Shown in pieces: positions 47,857-59,321 of a DNA stretch of 64,000 bases (within the stretch, counting starts at the first letter, position 1; each line of letters opens with the position of its first letter). The notes below the pieces were generated by a model that did not search any database, was not told the DNA's origin, and was given only the letters and a program-made list of their open reading frames with translations. The stretch is from Panagrolaimus kolymaensis (Eukaryota > Nematoda > Chromadorea > Rhabditida > Panagrolaimidae): assembly GCA_028622995.1 (NCBI GenBank), contig JAJQJQ010000007.1, forward strand, positions 7,378,001 to 7,442,000. The letters are read 5' to 3'. The translations under genes were made by a program, and so were the position numbers.

Positions 47857-48475
47857 TTACATTAAAACTTCATGAAATACTGGATTAAGGGTTTTGTTGT
47901 CTTCTTTATCACCAAATGAAACTTTTAAAGATTCCCAATTTTTAACTCGTGACATTGCAACATAAACTTGACCATGAGTAAACACGTCTTTCGATAAATC
48001 TATCCCAACACATTTGAACGTTTGTCCCTGAGCTTTATTAATTGTCATTGCAAATGCTAATCTTATAGGAAATTGTCTTCTGGATAAAGCAAACGGATAA
48101 AGATTATCAATAATCAGTGTAATTCTTGGTATAAAAACTATATCTCCAGCATTATCACCGGTTAAGATTTCACATTCAAGTAAACGATTATGCATGTTTA
48201 TAATTCGAAGCCTTGTTCCATTGCATAAACCTTCTCGAATGCTTTGATTTCTGATTAGCATTACAATTGCGTTTTGTCTAAGTCTTAGCTTATGTAAAGG
48301 CAAAGAAGCTGGATTTAAAGAGTTCAAATATTCTGTTGGTATTGTTCCTCCCAATGAATTTTTCGTTTCTGTTTCTTTTACGCTATCAATACTTGGATAA
48401 ATTTTTTCTGTGTATTCTTCTAACAAATCCAAACATGCATCATTCCACTTATCAACGTCAACATTTCGAGCCGCT
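47857..48475 (-). pseudogene. C-terminal fragment of a third Helitron helicase
   Basis: About 205 codons are open from the in-frame stop just above 48475. The reading includes NVDVDKWNDACLDLLEEY, IYPSIDSV, LRLRQNAIVMLIRN, GLCNGTRL, the helicase motif TINKAQGQTFKCVGI and THGQVYVAMSRVKNWESLKV, and ends at 47857. These match the last part of Pif1-like Helitron helicases. Walker A and B motifs, Rep and upstream parts are absent. The sequence differs clearly from the intact protein at 27128-33328, so it belongs to another lineage. Confidence 0.88.
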
Positions 48476-49200
48476 TAATTTGTTTTTTTGCCGAGGCATA
48501 AAAGGAGCAAAATAAAGTCAACGTATCAACTCGATTTTGAAAAGATAAAGTGATAAATACTTTTATTTTTTACTTCAATAACAATATGCAAATTTAGGTT
48601 CAACGGAAATTTTTAGATCCTTCTTTATCTTTGAATCCTCCTCCATTTTTGGATCCTTCCTGATTTTTGGATCTTTCTCCATCTTTAAGATCCTTCTTCA
48701 TCTTTGGATCTTTATTCATTATTGGATCCTTTCTCAACTTTGAATCCTTTAATATTTTAGGATCTTTCAATCCTTCCGCACCTTAAAGAAAAACAACCAT
48801 TCATCACCGCTTCATTTTCAATTCAATAAAAAATCAAAGTTCATTCTACAAACATTTTTTCAAATGAATGAACATTTTCATGCTAATTTTTTTCATTCTT
48901 TTTTTGGATCTTAATTCAAATCTTAATGTACCTCACAGGACCCGCCTCCGGGAGATAAGACCTATTTTTTATCTATTTTCACATTTTTTCCTTTCATCTG
49001 ATACCCAACATCAATATTTTATAATACGGTGTAACCAATTCTACTTTTCACTTTTTTTAAAAAGGATAACAAAAAACAAAACAAAAAATTTACATTTTTA
49101 TGGGCGGTGTCTAATCATTTTTGAATCCATTTGAATAAAATGCTTCAATAATTTTTGAATTTTAGTTATATTTTCTAAACTAACTATTATTATAGTTATT
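48476..49200. other. Spacer with degenerate GGATC repeats
   Basis: At about 48605-48790 there are about ten irregular copies of (G)GATCCTTC-ATCTTT, a minisatellite-like block related in composition to the array motif. A small GC patch, CCCGCCTCCGGGAG, is at about 48939. No gene seen. Confidence 0.6.
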
Positions 49201-50261
49201 ATGCATATAATAAATAAATCAAAACGTTCATGCTTAACTATATCCCTTATAAGTTTTATGGTATTTTATTTCATGTATTCATTCAAAAATACAACACCAA
49301 CAAAAACTCCTGCTAATCAAATGAAAAAATATGTGCCCCATCCTATGACACTTATATCTAAATGCCAAAAATGTTTAGCTATAGCATTGGAGGGAATTAG
49401 CGAAGATGAATTTGATTTAAAATGGCATGATTTGGGTAATATTGTTACGGTATAAAAATTTAAAAAATTTAAAAAAACTTTATATATTTTATTGAAATAA
49501 ATTTAAGGATTGTTGTGAAAAAAGTTTTGAGCCATTTCAAGCTGAACCCATGCGAAATAAAGATGAAGCTAAGTATATTATTCATCCAATTAATTCTACT
49601 TCACCTGAATGTCACGTAATTACTTTGGGAATTGGAAATGACACATTGGTGGAAGAAAATATGCGTAAAAAGAATCCGTTATGCACATTTTTGGGTGTGG
49701 ATCCTGATTTTGAAAATGGTGGATTTGAATATATGCAGTTGGGAAAGTTTGTACAAACCGCAGTGGGGGTTTCAAATGGAACATATGTTGCAAGCGTTTT
49801 AAGTAAATTATTTTCGTCTTAGTTAAAAGGAATATATGTTTGTTTAGGTAATAACTCTTATATAAATAGAACATTGAGACACGTTTCATTCAAGCATATA
49901 TTACATAAATTTTTCCCATATAAAGTTGTGGATTATTTATTAATGGATATTGAAGGACCCGAATTTGAAATATTTCAAGATCTCGTTGGTAAATAAATTA
50001 TTAAATCAATTTACTCATCCTAAATATAATTTACTTTCAGAAAATTATCCTCAATATCCCACTATTTGTACACTCAATGTTGAATACCATACGCCAGATA
50101 ATAATAAAAAAAGAAATATTTTTAATGTTTTATACAAATCTGTTATACAAAAGCTTTATCTACCCTTACTCAATTGGAATGCAGGAGATTTTAATCGGGC
50201 TTATTTATTTAATATCAACGATAATTTATGCTTGAAAAAATATTTAAATATTAGTTTTTAA
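49201..50261 (+). CDS. FkbM-type methyltransferase, copy 1 (type II membrane protein)
   Basis: Four exons: 49201-49449, 49508-49802, 49848-49988, 50041-50261, all with GT-AG introns of 45-58 bases, giving about 301 residues. An N-terminal membrane anchor (about 11-28, SLISFMVFYFMYSF) suggests a Golgi or secretory-pathway protein with the enzyme in the lumen. Methyltransferase signatures are ECHVITLGIGNDT, CTFLGVDPD and LLMDIEGPEFEIFQDL (about residue 214), as in the Methyltransf_21/FkbM family. The family transfers methyl groups from S-adenosylmethionine; nematodes have many members of unknown substrate. A paralogue follows in the same direction. Exon limits were read by eye; frames agree across all joins. 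Confidence 0.85.
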
Positions 50262-51320
50262 AATTTTTAATGCTTCTTCGTTTTGCATATAAAGCTTAGA
50301 AATAAATATATATATATATATATTTTAAATATGTAAATACAAAAATAAATTCCCACTTTGTTTAGCATGAATAATAAAAAGGCGTGAAGAAAAAAAATTG
50401 GATTATGGTCATTTTTTTAAAATTAATTTCAATTGAATTAAAATAAATTATACAGCTTTATTACCAAAAACGAAGAGAAAGTAAAATGAGAGAGCTTACA
50501 CATGGAAATAAACTCAAAAAAAAAAATCCGCGGATGATGCTTCTCGATTCTTCTGCATTCTTGCAATGTTGAGCTATTTGAACGCATGCCCCCCCAGGGT
50601 CCGGTGAGACCAAGAGTCTTGGTCTCGAAATATCGGAATATTGGTCATTTTCACCAAGACCAAGACCGAAGGTCTTGGTCTTGGTCTCGATTAAAAAAAA
50701 TTGAAATCGAGACTCTTGGTCTTGGTCTCGATTTAAAAAATTGAGGTATCGAAAGTCTTGGTCTTGGTCTCGATTAAAAAATATGATATCGAGAGTCTTG
50801 GTCTTGGTTGAAAAAAAACTTGGTCTCGCCGGACTCTGATGCCCCCATTCCATTCGTTACGCCACCATCCATGACTTTTTTTTTAAATTTAAACTGATTT
50901 AATAAATACAAGAAAGAATGAATTTTATTTTAACAGAAATGAAACAAGCCGCCAACAGTTTAAATTTATTTTTTACTAAATTAAACTCTTTTCTTACTTT
51001 ATTATTGTTGAATTAAGCAAATGATTTGAATTTATTATAAGGTTTTTTCAAAACAACAATTTATTGTGATGATAATGTTTGAAAGAATTCAAAATTTTAT
51101 AAAATGCTTTATGCTTATAAACACGCAAACATTTTTAAAATATAAATTTCACACCTTAAAAAAAAAGATTTATACAATTTTAAAATTATGCATAATATGG
51201 AATTGATTGTTACTAAACAACAAAGCAAGCTCCGCCTAATTTTATCAAAAAAATTATTGCATAAAAATTGGTTAAAAGTTTTTCGGATTTTTAATTAAAT
51301 TTTTATATTTGTATAAAAAA
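50262..51320. other. Intergenic region between the methyltransferase genes
   Basis: AT-rich. Contains a (TA)n run at about 50308 and the hAT-like element at 50595-50838. No further gene recognised. The upstream region of the second gene has no clear promoter motif I can name. Confidence 0.6.
50595..50838. mobile_element. hAT-like MITE with CTTGGTCTCGA repeats
   Basis: Ends CAGGGTCCGGTGAGACCAAG and an inverted right end (CTTGGTCTCGCCGGACTCTG) with two differences. An 8-bp ATGCCCCC repeat on each side is offset by one C in a run on the left. The interior is four or five copies of a roughly 40-bp block around TCTTGGTCTTGGTCTCG. Non-coding, although long open frames cross it. Confidence 0.75.
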
Positions 51321-52525
51321 ATGAAAAATATTTTTTTAAATAAGTTCGCACTTATCCCAATTGCTTGTTTGATTTTTGTGGTATATTTTGCTATTAAAAC
51401 AGACAAAAAAGATTCTGCTGTGATAATTCCATTGGATAAACCTTCGCTGCCAAATATTGTCGAAATTAATGCCCAACCACCACCACCAACTACAGATCAG
51501 CCAACAACTATAAGTCAGCTTCCAAGTACAAATCCACCATCAAGCATAAATACCATCCATTCTAAAAATAAACTTATCAATGTAACATTAAATTGTTATA
51601 TAAATTTATTTAAATCATGGCAAGGTTCATCGGGAGCTAATTGGATGTATATTAATGAAGAAGTCGAAGTATGTATTTCATTTTTCCATATTACAAATTA
51701 TTCCACACAGTCATTATTTTTTTCTAGAAATGCGTAGGAGAGCTTAAAAATGCTATACCCTATATTCAATCCATGCCACATTACTATGAACATAAATATT
51801 ATGTGTTACCTATAGCTGAACACATAAATGATCCATGCTCGGTTGTGACTTTTGGTAAAATTTATAATATGTTAATCTATTTTTCTCATACAAAAACCAT
51901 TTTTAAGGGATTGGAAATGAAGTGGCCTCAGAACTTCATATTAAAACCGCGATGCCTCAATGTACTTTCATAGGGTTTGATCCAAATCCGGATTATGAAA
52001 AACTTTTCACTGAATCCACTAATGGAACATTTGTTAAAGCCACAGTTGGGGGTAAAACTGGAACTTTGCCTGTTTTTCAACGTAACTTTTTGTTAATTTT
52101 ATTAAAATTTATTAATATTAGTAAAAAACATTTCTTTAGTTGGAAGCAATGGATATGAGAAAAAATCTTCAGTTCCTGTCACAGCGGTGTCCGAATTAAT
52201 TGAAACATACCATGGCAAGGATAAACTCATAGATATACTTAATATTGATATCGAAGGAGGAGAACATGGTGTATTTGAACAATTAACAATTGATAAAGTA
52301 TATCAAAATGTTTGTCAAATCAACGTCGAAATACATCCTGTATGGTTTCATAATACTGGATACACCTATCATGATTTAATAAATAGTTTTTTGAAAATAG
52401 CTGAAGATGGAACATTTGTTTGGTTTCATAGTGACACATTTATGAAGCAACATTATCCATCATTTTTTATTAATGTTAAGAACAAAATGTGTATCGAAAA
52501 ATATTTAAAATCACGTGTCTTTTAA
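51321..52525 (+). CDS. FkbM-type methyltransferase, copy 2 (type II membrane protein)
   Basis: Four exons: 51321-51668, 51728-51854, 51908-52081, 52140-52525, with GT-AG introns of 53-59 bases, giving about 344 residues. Anchor at about residues 8-24 (FALIPIACLIFVVYFAI), then a Pro/Thr-rich stem (about 45-75) typical of Golgi enzymes. SAM-binding region VVTFGIGNEVASE and CTFIGFDPNPDYE; family motif LNIDIEGGEHGVFEQL at about 252; then INVEIHPVWFHNTGY. The better-conserved of the two tandem copies. Start chosen at the first ATG before the anchor. Confidence 0.88.
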
Positions 52526-52827
52526 CTATTTTTTTTAAAATTTATTAATTATTTTACTATATTATGTTAAATAAATAAATTTAAAAAATAAGAATCGTTA
52601 GAACCTAAGAAAAGCAGCATAATTCTAAGCAATTTTACTTGATGGATATGAAAACGAATTTTTCAAAAATAATTGTCAACTTATTTTTTTAGATATTTTC
52701 TTTCTAAATTTTTTTATTTGAGTTTTTTGGCACCTTTTTGACTTGTTTTTGACATCTTCTAGCACCAAATGTTATAAAACAGGAAAAAATTAAGATTTTA
52801 AGGAATAAAAAAATATTTCGTTGGGTC

Positions 52828-53012
52828 TCGACACTGTCACAAATGAACTTATAGTACCAGAATCGCTATCTTCCGGAAAATTTATAAAAGCAAAAGCCAT
52901 GAAAGAAGCAAACCAGCCAATCTTTGTTTTGAAACCTCATGTTATGGAAATAGGATTGTCAAATGGGAATTTCCCGATTTTCACCGGGAAATTTCCCGGA
53001 TCATATTTTTAA
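52828..53012 (+). other. Short open frame of unknown origin
   Basis: Translates with a protein-like composition over about 42 residues (for example LDTVTNELIVPESLSS), then runs into the GGGAAATTTCCC palindromes. Could be an orphan exon or relic. I recognise no family. Confidence 0.25.
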
Positions 53013-53227
53013 AAAGACGTTCAAAATTAATTTATAAAGCAAAATTACTTTATTTTTTGATCTCAAAACGTTGAAAATGGTCTTATTTGTGCTAAAAATG
53101 CAAGATTTTCCTTTCAAATATCGTAATAGACGTAAAATCTCTTTTTCAAAAAAATTTAGAATTCCAAAATTTAAATTTTCTGAAAAAATTAGAAGAAAAT
53201 CGATCATTTACATCTTTTATTAACTAA

Positions 53228-53269
53228 TTAGACAAGAAAAAGGAGAGGTCCTGCCTACGGCAGTACCTC
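53228..53269 (-). mobile_element. Candidate Helitron 3' end (minus strand)
   Basis: On the minus strand: stem GAGGTACTGCC-GTA-GGCAGGACCTC (one mismatch), 13 bases, then CTAA at 53228 followed by T. This matches the hairpin plus CTRR plus T layout. The 5' end of the element was not found. Confidence 0.5.
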
Positions 53270-53626
53270 CAAGATTACATATTAACACAGCTACATATAC
53301 AAAAATGGCCCTGTGTTTTTAGCTTCCTTTCCTCTCAATATTTTCTTTTTTTTTCTCGATTTTTGCGCTACGCTCTATGTTACTTACTCTCTCTATCTCT
53401 CTGGTCGAAAGGAAGGTTTCTTTGATAAAACTTTTTTCCCCATCTTTAGAATTATTGTTTTGCGATTAATTATTCAGAATCATATAAAATTTTAATCCAA
53501 AAATATGCAATTTTTCAGGCTTTTTCAATATTTTCTTACAAGTTTATTTATTTAAGAGCTTAAAGTTAAGCCGAAAAAAGTTAACTACAGAAATTGTTGA
53601 CGTAATTTTGTCTGACAGTCATTATT

Positions 53627-53772
53627 GTAGAATCCGAATTTGACCACCGTGTTCTTGAGTCAATTGATAGTTTTTGAGTTATGTGCACCTCAAGTATGCA
53701 AATTTACATATCCACAGAACATTGCTTTTTGTAAGGAAAAATAATGAAACGGTGGTCAAATTCGGATTCTAC
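53627..53772. repeat. Inverted-repeat (foldback) element
   Basis: Arms GTAGAATCCGAATTTGACCA at the left and its inverted copy at the right (23-24 bp), enclosing about 100 bp. No target duplication is obvious. Confidence 0.7.
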
Positions 53773-54437
53773 GACCTCGGAAACGTATAGAAAACATAAT
53801 TCTAGAATAAAAATAAGAGTTTCTGAATTTATACACATTTTTGAAGTTCATTAAGCACTGTTATTGCTAAAAGTGGTCGTGGAATCCGTAATACCATAAC
53901 AAGTGAGGGTAAAATTGTTACCAAAAAATCCAGGAGCATTTATTTTATGGTTTTGTAAGCTTTCCTGATTTTTTAAATGGGTCTATGCATTTTTTCGATT
54001 TTTTTCTTAATGATCTTGTTGGTGGATTTATGTAAGAGTAAACATTCAAAAATTCATAAACGATAGTAATCCACCTGTTATCAATTTAAATAGTCACCAC
54101 TAGGGGTAAAAAAACATGCTCTTTCGAATGGTGATAGTTACAATCGGCGCACGGAAGTCTGTGACCCGTGGCACGTCAAAAAGCATGCCATGTTGGTCGA
54201 AAAACGGTATTTAGCATATACATGAAATGTAATGGTGGTCAAATTCGAATTCCCCATGGTCGAAAACCTATTAATCATAAGAGAATATAAAATTATAACG
54301 AAAGAATGAATTATGGCATAATTTTGAAGTAATTCAATAGTAAACCTTCGAGTAGCTGTATCTCCATGAATAGGGTAACAATTGGCCAAATCCTCTTGGA
54401 AATAGCCAAATTATGCATAGGATAAAACATTGGTGAC

Positions 54438-54520
54438 CAGTGTTGTCACGCCGCCGCCGCCGCCGCCGCCGGCGGCGGCGGCGGCGGCGGCGGCGATGAA
54501 ATAAAAATATGACAACACTG
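54438..54520. mobile_element. hAT-like MITE, CAGTGTTGTC family, with GCC/GGC core
   Basis: Ends CAGTGTTGTC and GACAACACTG. Exact 8-bp duplication TTGGTGAC (54430-54437, 54521-54528). The core is a (CCG)n-(CGG)n palindrome, strikingly GC-rich in this AT-rich genome. Confidence 0.88.
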
Positions 54521-54965
54521 TTGGTGACTCTATCTCAGAAAAAAAAATTTTGCCTGTGCCGACTTTCTTGAAAATATTAAAATAAATTGGTAGAATTGGT
54601 TTTAAATAGTCAGCTGACCACTCCACTTTAAAGCTTTTTAATGACATTCGGATTATAACGACACAGTTGCCTCACCTTTTTATTCAAGCAAAGAAGAAAT
54701 ATGTATTCCTGTTGACAACATTATAAAATGTTATAAAAAATAAAAATTTTAATCTCTTTTTTCCCAAAATACTGCATTCTCTCTAATATTTTTCCATAAA
54801 TGTCTACCGTTTTTATTTTTAGAACAATAGCTTTGTTATGCGCGTCATTGAATTTACCAGAAGTGACACTATTTCGTATTTTAACTTCCTATTAAACAAA
54901 TATATTTTTAAAGTATTCATTTTAATACTTTTTTGAACTCGATAAACTAAATCAAGTGTTATTTA

Positions 54966-57900
54966 ATGGGCATCTTTGGAAATTTAAGTACCATATTAAA
55001 TTTAAAATATTTTTATTTTGCTAGAATATCAAGAAAGAGATGTTTCTTTCACGTTATTTTCTTGTTATCATTTTTATTATTTTTAAATTTTTGTTACTTC
55101 TGGTACCACTCTTTAGTAAATAAACGTTTGTTTCCCGTTGCTTTATAGAAGCATGTACCACAAATTATTTATCATCTTGTTAAATTTTAGAAATGCCTGA
55201 CATTTTATCAGTTGACTGCTCAATGTTATTTGACGTTGATAAATCTAAAGTATATGCAAAGCAATATTTATCCCCACGAATAACGTATTTTAACGAATCA
55301 GAAGAAGCTAGCGATTGTGAAACAATAATAAAAAGAGGGTATTATCCTAATAAACCACTTACAATCGAAGAAAAAAACTTCCCAATAGCTTTTGCGAGAG
55401 TAGTTTATAAGGCCAGTTTTTTTCCCTTAAAAAACTTTACATTTTTTTAAAATTTAGCAAATCTATAAAAATTAATTTGTTTAAGGCAGCTTCTTTTTTT
55501 GTCAGAAGTTAAAGAAATTATTCATTTTAGGATTATCATTTTATCGAAACTCAGTTTCAACTTGAATATTCTCCACAAAATTCATTTTGTTATTTAATCG
55601 ACTCAAAAGCTGATAACTTATTTAAAATAAAAATGCATTCCTTGGCTAATTGTTTTGAAAATGTATTTGTACCAGAGGAAGAATTGAGTTTAAACAGTAA
55701 GGGGCACAATATGACAAAGGCTCATTTAATTTGTCTTAATTATTTACAACAAAGAAAATGGAAATATGTCATTTTATTACAAGTAGAGTCATATTTTTAA
55801 TTTTAGATATAAAAAATTTGAAATGCGAGGAAGGATATCATAATATAGTGACTATTGAACGCTATATTGCAATAATGTTTTGTCACTTATTCGTAGTTAA
55901 GATATGAGATTAGTCACAACTCACCATCAGGCACTTATATTAAATTAGATGAAAAAACCTATAGTAGAATTTTACCTAATTCTCACATAATTTCATTAAA
56001 ATTTTTAACAATTTAATTTGTAACAATGGCAAAAACTTTTATGACCGTGGACACAACAAAAATGTTATAATCCCTTTTACAGAATCACGACTTTAAACTC
56101 AGGACCAACGCAGAACTAGTTAAGATTTTTAAAACATTCAATGGTCAAAATGATATAGGGGTAAGAGAACCCGCAGATTGGCTATTAAGTAAACCAACAA
56201 GATGGACCTTTGAAGAATTAAATTTATTTAAAAATGGTAGTTTTTGTTTATTGCTGGCATAATAGTCATATTTAATTTTCAAGTTAAACTAAACCAACAG
56301 AGAGATGGAAATGGTAAACCTTTATCTCTTAGAATAACAAAAGCTCTAGTACAAGCATCAATTTCACGAGAAGCAGTAGAATTTGTATTGAAAAAGTTAA
56401 ATGTTGAAAAACTTATTGAAAGGTTTGAAAAAAATGAATATGGTGTTGATGAATTATTTTGGGGAACACTTAATTCAAACGAACATCTTGGACTTCCTGG
56501 TAGTTTTACACGATATTGTCTTAATAAACATGGAATTTTTTCCGATCCAATTACCCGGTGGGTTATAATTTTTTAGCGTTTTTATTATTAATTACTCATG
56601 CCGCTGCTAAACACACTTTTCGCGCCAGGGATGTCCGAACATGCTTTTTCTTCGATCCGAACTCCGAACATCAAAACGTTCGTATTAGAGTGAAAAATCC
56701 GAACATTAATCCGAACATCCGAACATATTCTAAAAACCCTTTGAAAACAGCAAATTCACACTTTTTTCGTCTAAAAATGGCTTAATTAGAGCCATTTTAT
56801 TACTAACCATTAGTTTTTTAATAAAATTTTCGAAGTGATGAAGAAAAATTAATTTTAAAAATTTTTCTTGAGTAGCAAGCTTTCATGCCTCCAAATTTTA
56901 TTTTAGTTTGAAAAAAGTTTAGAAAGTTATGCTAACAAATATATTTGATAAAATCAGCAAAAATAATAAAATTTTGAAAAATATAATGATTTTTGCTGGT
57001 TTTGAAACAATTTTTTCAAGAGTTTATACTTATTTATATGTGTTCGGATGTTCGGGGTAAAATCCGAACATCGATCCGATCGAAAAATGTTCGTCAAAAC
57101 GGTCGAACATCCTAACTTCCGAACTCCGAACTCCGAACTCCGAACTCCGAACTCCGAACTCCGAACTCCGAACTCCGAACTCCGAACTCCGAACTCCGAA
57201 CTCCGAACTCCGAACTCCGAACGTTCGGACATCCCTGGTTCGCGCTGTGGCACGGTGAATTTCCTTCAATTAGATTGTCGCATTTTTTTCAAACAAGAGA
57301 TACCGTAAAATACCGTAATTTCATGTGGAAGCGGCAATTTTTCCTTCTTCAAAAAATTTTGCTGATGGAAAAATTTGCCGCTTTCCCATTAAATTACGGT
57401 ATTTTACGGTATCTCTGTTTGAAAAAAATGCGACAACAAATTCCCGCCCATATCAAGTCGTTCTTTCTCTTGTGGGTAATGAAATTTTTAATAGGCATTA
57501 AAAACCTATGTTCCTTTAAAGATGAGTTATAAAAAATCGAGAGCTTTTGTGTGGTTTTCTACTTTATGATAATTAGTACCTTTTTATTTATGGGATAAAA
57601 ATATTTAGTTTTACAATATGGGAGACGTTAAATACTACTCGTGTCCCATGCTCAAGTAAATATTACCGTCATTACATATGTATGCTAGGCGTTGAAGATC
57701 TCGCCAATTTATCAACCTTGCCTCACCTTTATCTAAATAAATTAATGAACGATTATGATTACGCTGCGGTTAAATGTTTAGCTGAATGGGTACATAATCG
57801 AACATATGAAAAAGACACTAATTTTTACACTTTTAATGACAATTTGTATGCTATGTTACCTCAGGTAAAAGAGCTATATCTATAAATTTAAAAAATATTA

Positions 57901-57978
57901 TTTTAGGTCCTTTATAAAAAAAATAGATATACCAACTTAAGCATAAACAGATTTAAATGCACATCTTTTTATATATGA
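54966..57978 (+). CDS. GT14 beta-1,6-N-acetylglucosaminyltransferase family protein (core-2/I branching type)
   Basis: Seven exons: about 54966-55120, 55191-55411, 55531-55782, 56083-56236, 56284-56557, 57609-57864, 57907-57978; about 460 residues. Exon 1 encodes a Phe/Leu-rich type II anchor (HVIFLLSFLLFLNFCYFW), placing the enzyme in the Golgi. Family landmarks are FPIAFARVVYK, DYHFIETQFQLEYSPQN, KWKYVILLQNHDFKLRTN, IGVREPADW, LVQASISREAVEF, YGVDELFWGTL, PGSFTRYCL and YYRHYICMLGVEDL. GT14 enzymes add branching GlcNAc to glycans. Intron 2 begins GC rather than GT. Intron 5 (56558-57608) holds two mobile elements. The exon 1 to 2 join is the least certain. Frames agree across joins 2-7. Confidence 0.85.
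56626..57237. mobile_element. hAT-like element in GT14 intron 5
   Basis: Ends CAGGGATGTCCGAAC and GTTCGGACATCCCTG. Flanks TTTCGCGC and GTTCGCGC match in seven of eight bases. The right part holds about 13 copies of an 8-bp GAACTCCG repeat (about 57117-57220). No transposase. Confidence 0.82.
57275..57436. mobile_element. Foldback element in GT14 intron 5
   Basis: Long, nearly perfect inverted arms of about 75 bp (starting TTGTCGCATTTTTTTCAAAC) with TACCGTAAAATACCGTAA inside, and a very short loop. Transcribed as part of the intron it would form a long hairpin RNA. Confidence 0.8.
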
Positions 57979-59321
57979 TTTACCTAATGCTTTGTATATA
58001 AAAAAAAGTAATAACAATCCTGACTCTTTTTTAAAATTTGATTAATAAGTATTAATTTTAAGTAAATTTAAAAAATAATTGTAATAAACAAAATAAAGGC
58101 GACACCCCACGAACTCGAAAAAAAATAAGCTTGAAAAAAATAATATCGAAAAGTACAGATGCTCGAATTTATAATAAAGGCCAAAATCCTGAAAATCCAA
58201 AACCTCGGATTTGTAAAAAGGACACATGATCGAAATTTGAAGTTATCGATAATACAAAATCTCGAAAATCACGATTTAACCACCGTTATTTTTCCCTTTG
58301 ATTCTCAAAGGTGAAAGTGTGTTTCGACCATCCATAGACTTTCACTAATTATAAGAAATAACAGATAGTGTTGCCCTATGCCATAAATTTGACGATCCAT
58401 ATGTGTTGAGGAATTAATCTATCCGATTAATATCCTATAAACTTTATTAAAGATCGCAACTGCAATCAAGAAACAATAAATAATAAACTAGCAGACAAGC
58501 AAGCAACGAACGAACAACAGACAAAAGTGAAGTCAATGAAAATGATTTTTAGGCTGCATGCTTTCATGTGGACGTTCTACCATAGAACGCCACTGGGCAT
58601 CCTCATCAATATGCTTTCCCTATGAATCACTATCGACCATCCATAGGCTTTCCATATGGATAACTTTGCTAATGAAGGTGAAGATGGAAAATTTGCATAA
58701 AATTAAAATTTTTGTTTATTATGGCAAATAACTTGGTAGTTATTTATAAGATGCACTAGTACATAAGGATGTATGGCCCCTGAGGGGAAATAAAAGAAAA
58801 TTTGCAATGTTTAATCAAAATTAGATTTTTTTATGCAAATTTGTAATTCTCCTATTCCTAATCCCAATAGCAAAACATTAACTAGATCCTTGATTGCACT
58901 AGTTAAATTTGCATATACTTAGGAAAAAAGTTGGTGTCACAATGTTTTGGGTATTTACTATGTAACTTATGGCTCAGTCTTGCCCAATGTGGCTATACTC
59001 ATTCCGTGGACACTTTTTTATCAATGTTCCATTATTCTTCCATGTTCGCGTCCTATGCCATATTTTAATGGAAGATAACATTCCTATGAATCTATAGGCT
59101 TAATTCCTGAATGAATTTCATGACCCATAAATTGTCCATCAGGTTATATTCATTCGAAGAACACTTTATCAGTAATACACTTTGTCATACTCGCATGTCC
59201 CATGCCTCACATTAGACAATCCATAGGTTTTCACTGTGGATTGGATGCCCCTTTAACATTACTTGCTTTTCAAAAAATAAATATTATTTTATTCAATTGT
59301 AAAATTTTTTTTATTTATTTA
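57979..59321. other. Intergenic region between convergent GT14 and GT92 genes
   Basis: No gene seen. A loose motif CCATAGGCTTTC recurs (about 58335, 58633, 59090, 59220) with surrounding ATCGACCATCC or TATGAATC, suggesting a decayed dispersed repeat. Confidence 0.5.

Larger units (their letters stand above)
52526..54965. other. Intergenic region with scattered small elements
   Basis: Contains a short open frame (52828-53012), a GGGAAATTTCCC palindrome pair at about 52967-53000, a candidate Helitron 3' end (53228-53269), an inverted repeat (53627-53772) and a hAT-like element (54438-54520). A related TGGTGGTCAAATTCG piece recurs near 54232. No gene recognised with confidence. Confidence 0.6.

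Noticed and set aside
50461..50853. 130-codon minus-strand frame with Asp-Gln-Asp repeats
   Set aside because: It spans the MITE at 50595-50838 and its TCTTGGTC repeats.
54411..54647. Poly-Ala/poly-Gly open frame
   Set aside because: Produced by the (CCG)n/(CGG)n core of the MITE at 54438-54520.
57030..57308. Repetitive Arg-Ser-Glu-Phe-Gly or Thr-Pro-Asn-Ser-Glu frames
   Set aside because: They arise from the 8-bp GAACTCCG repeat of an intronic transposon.
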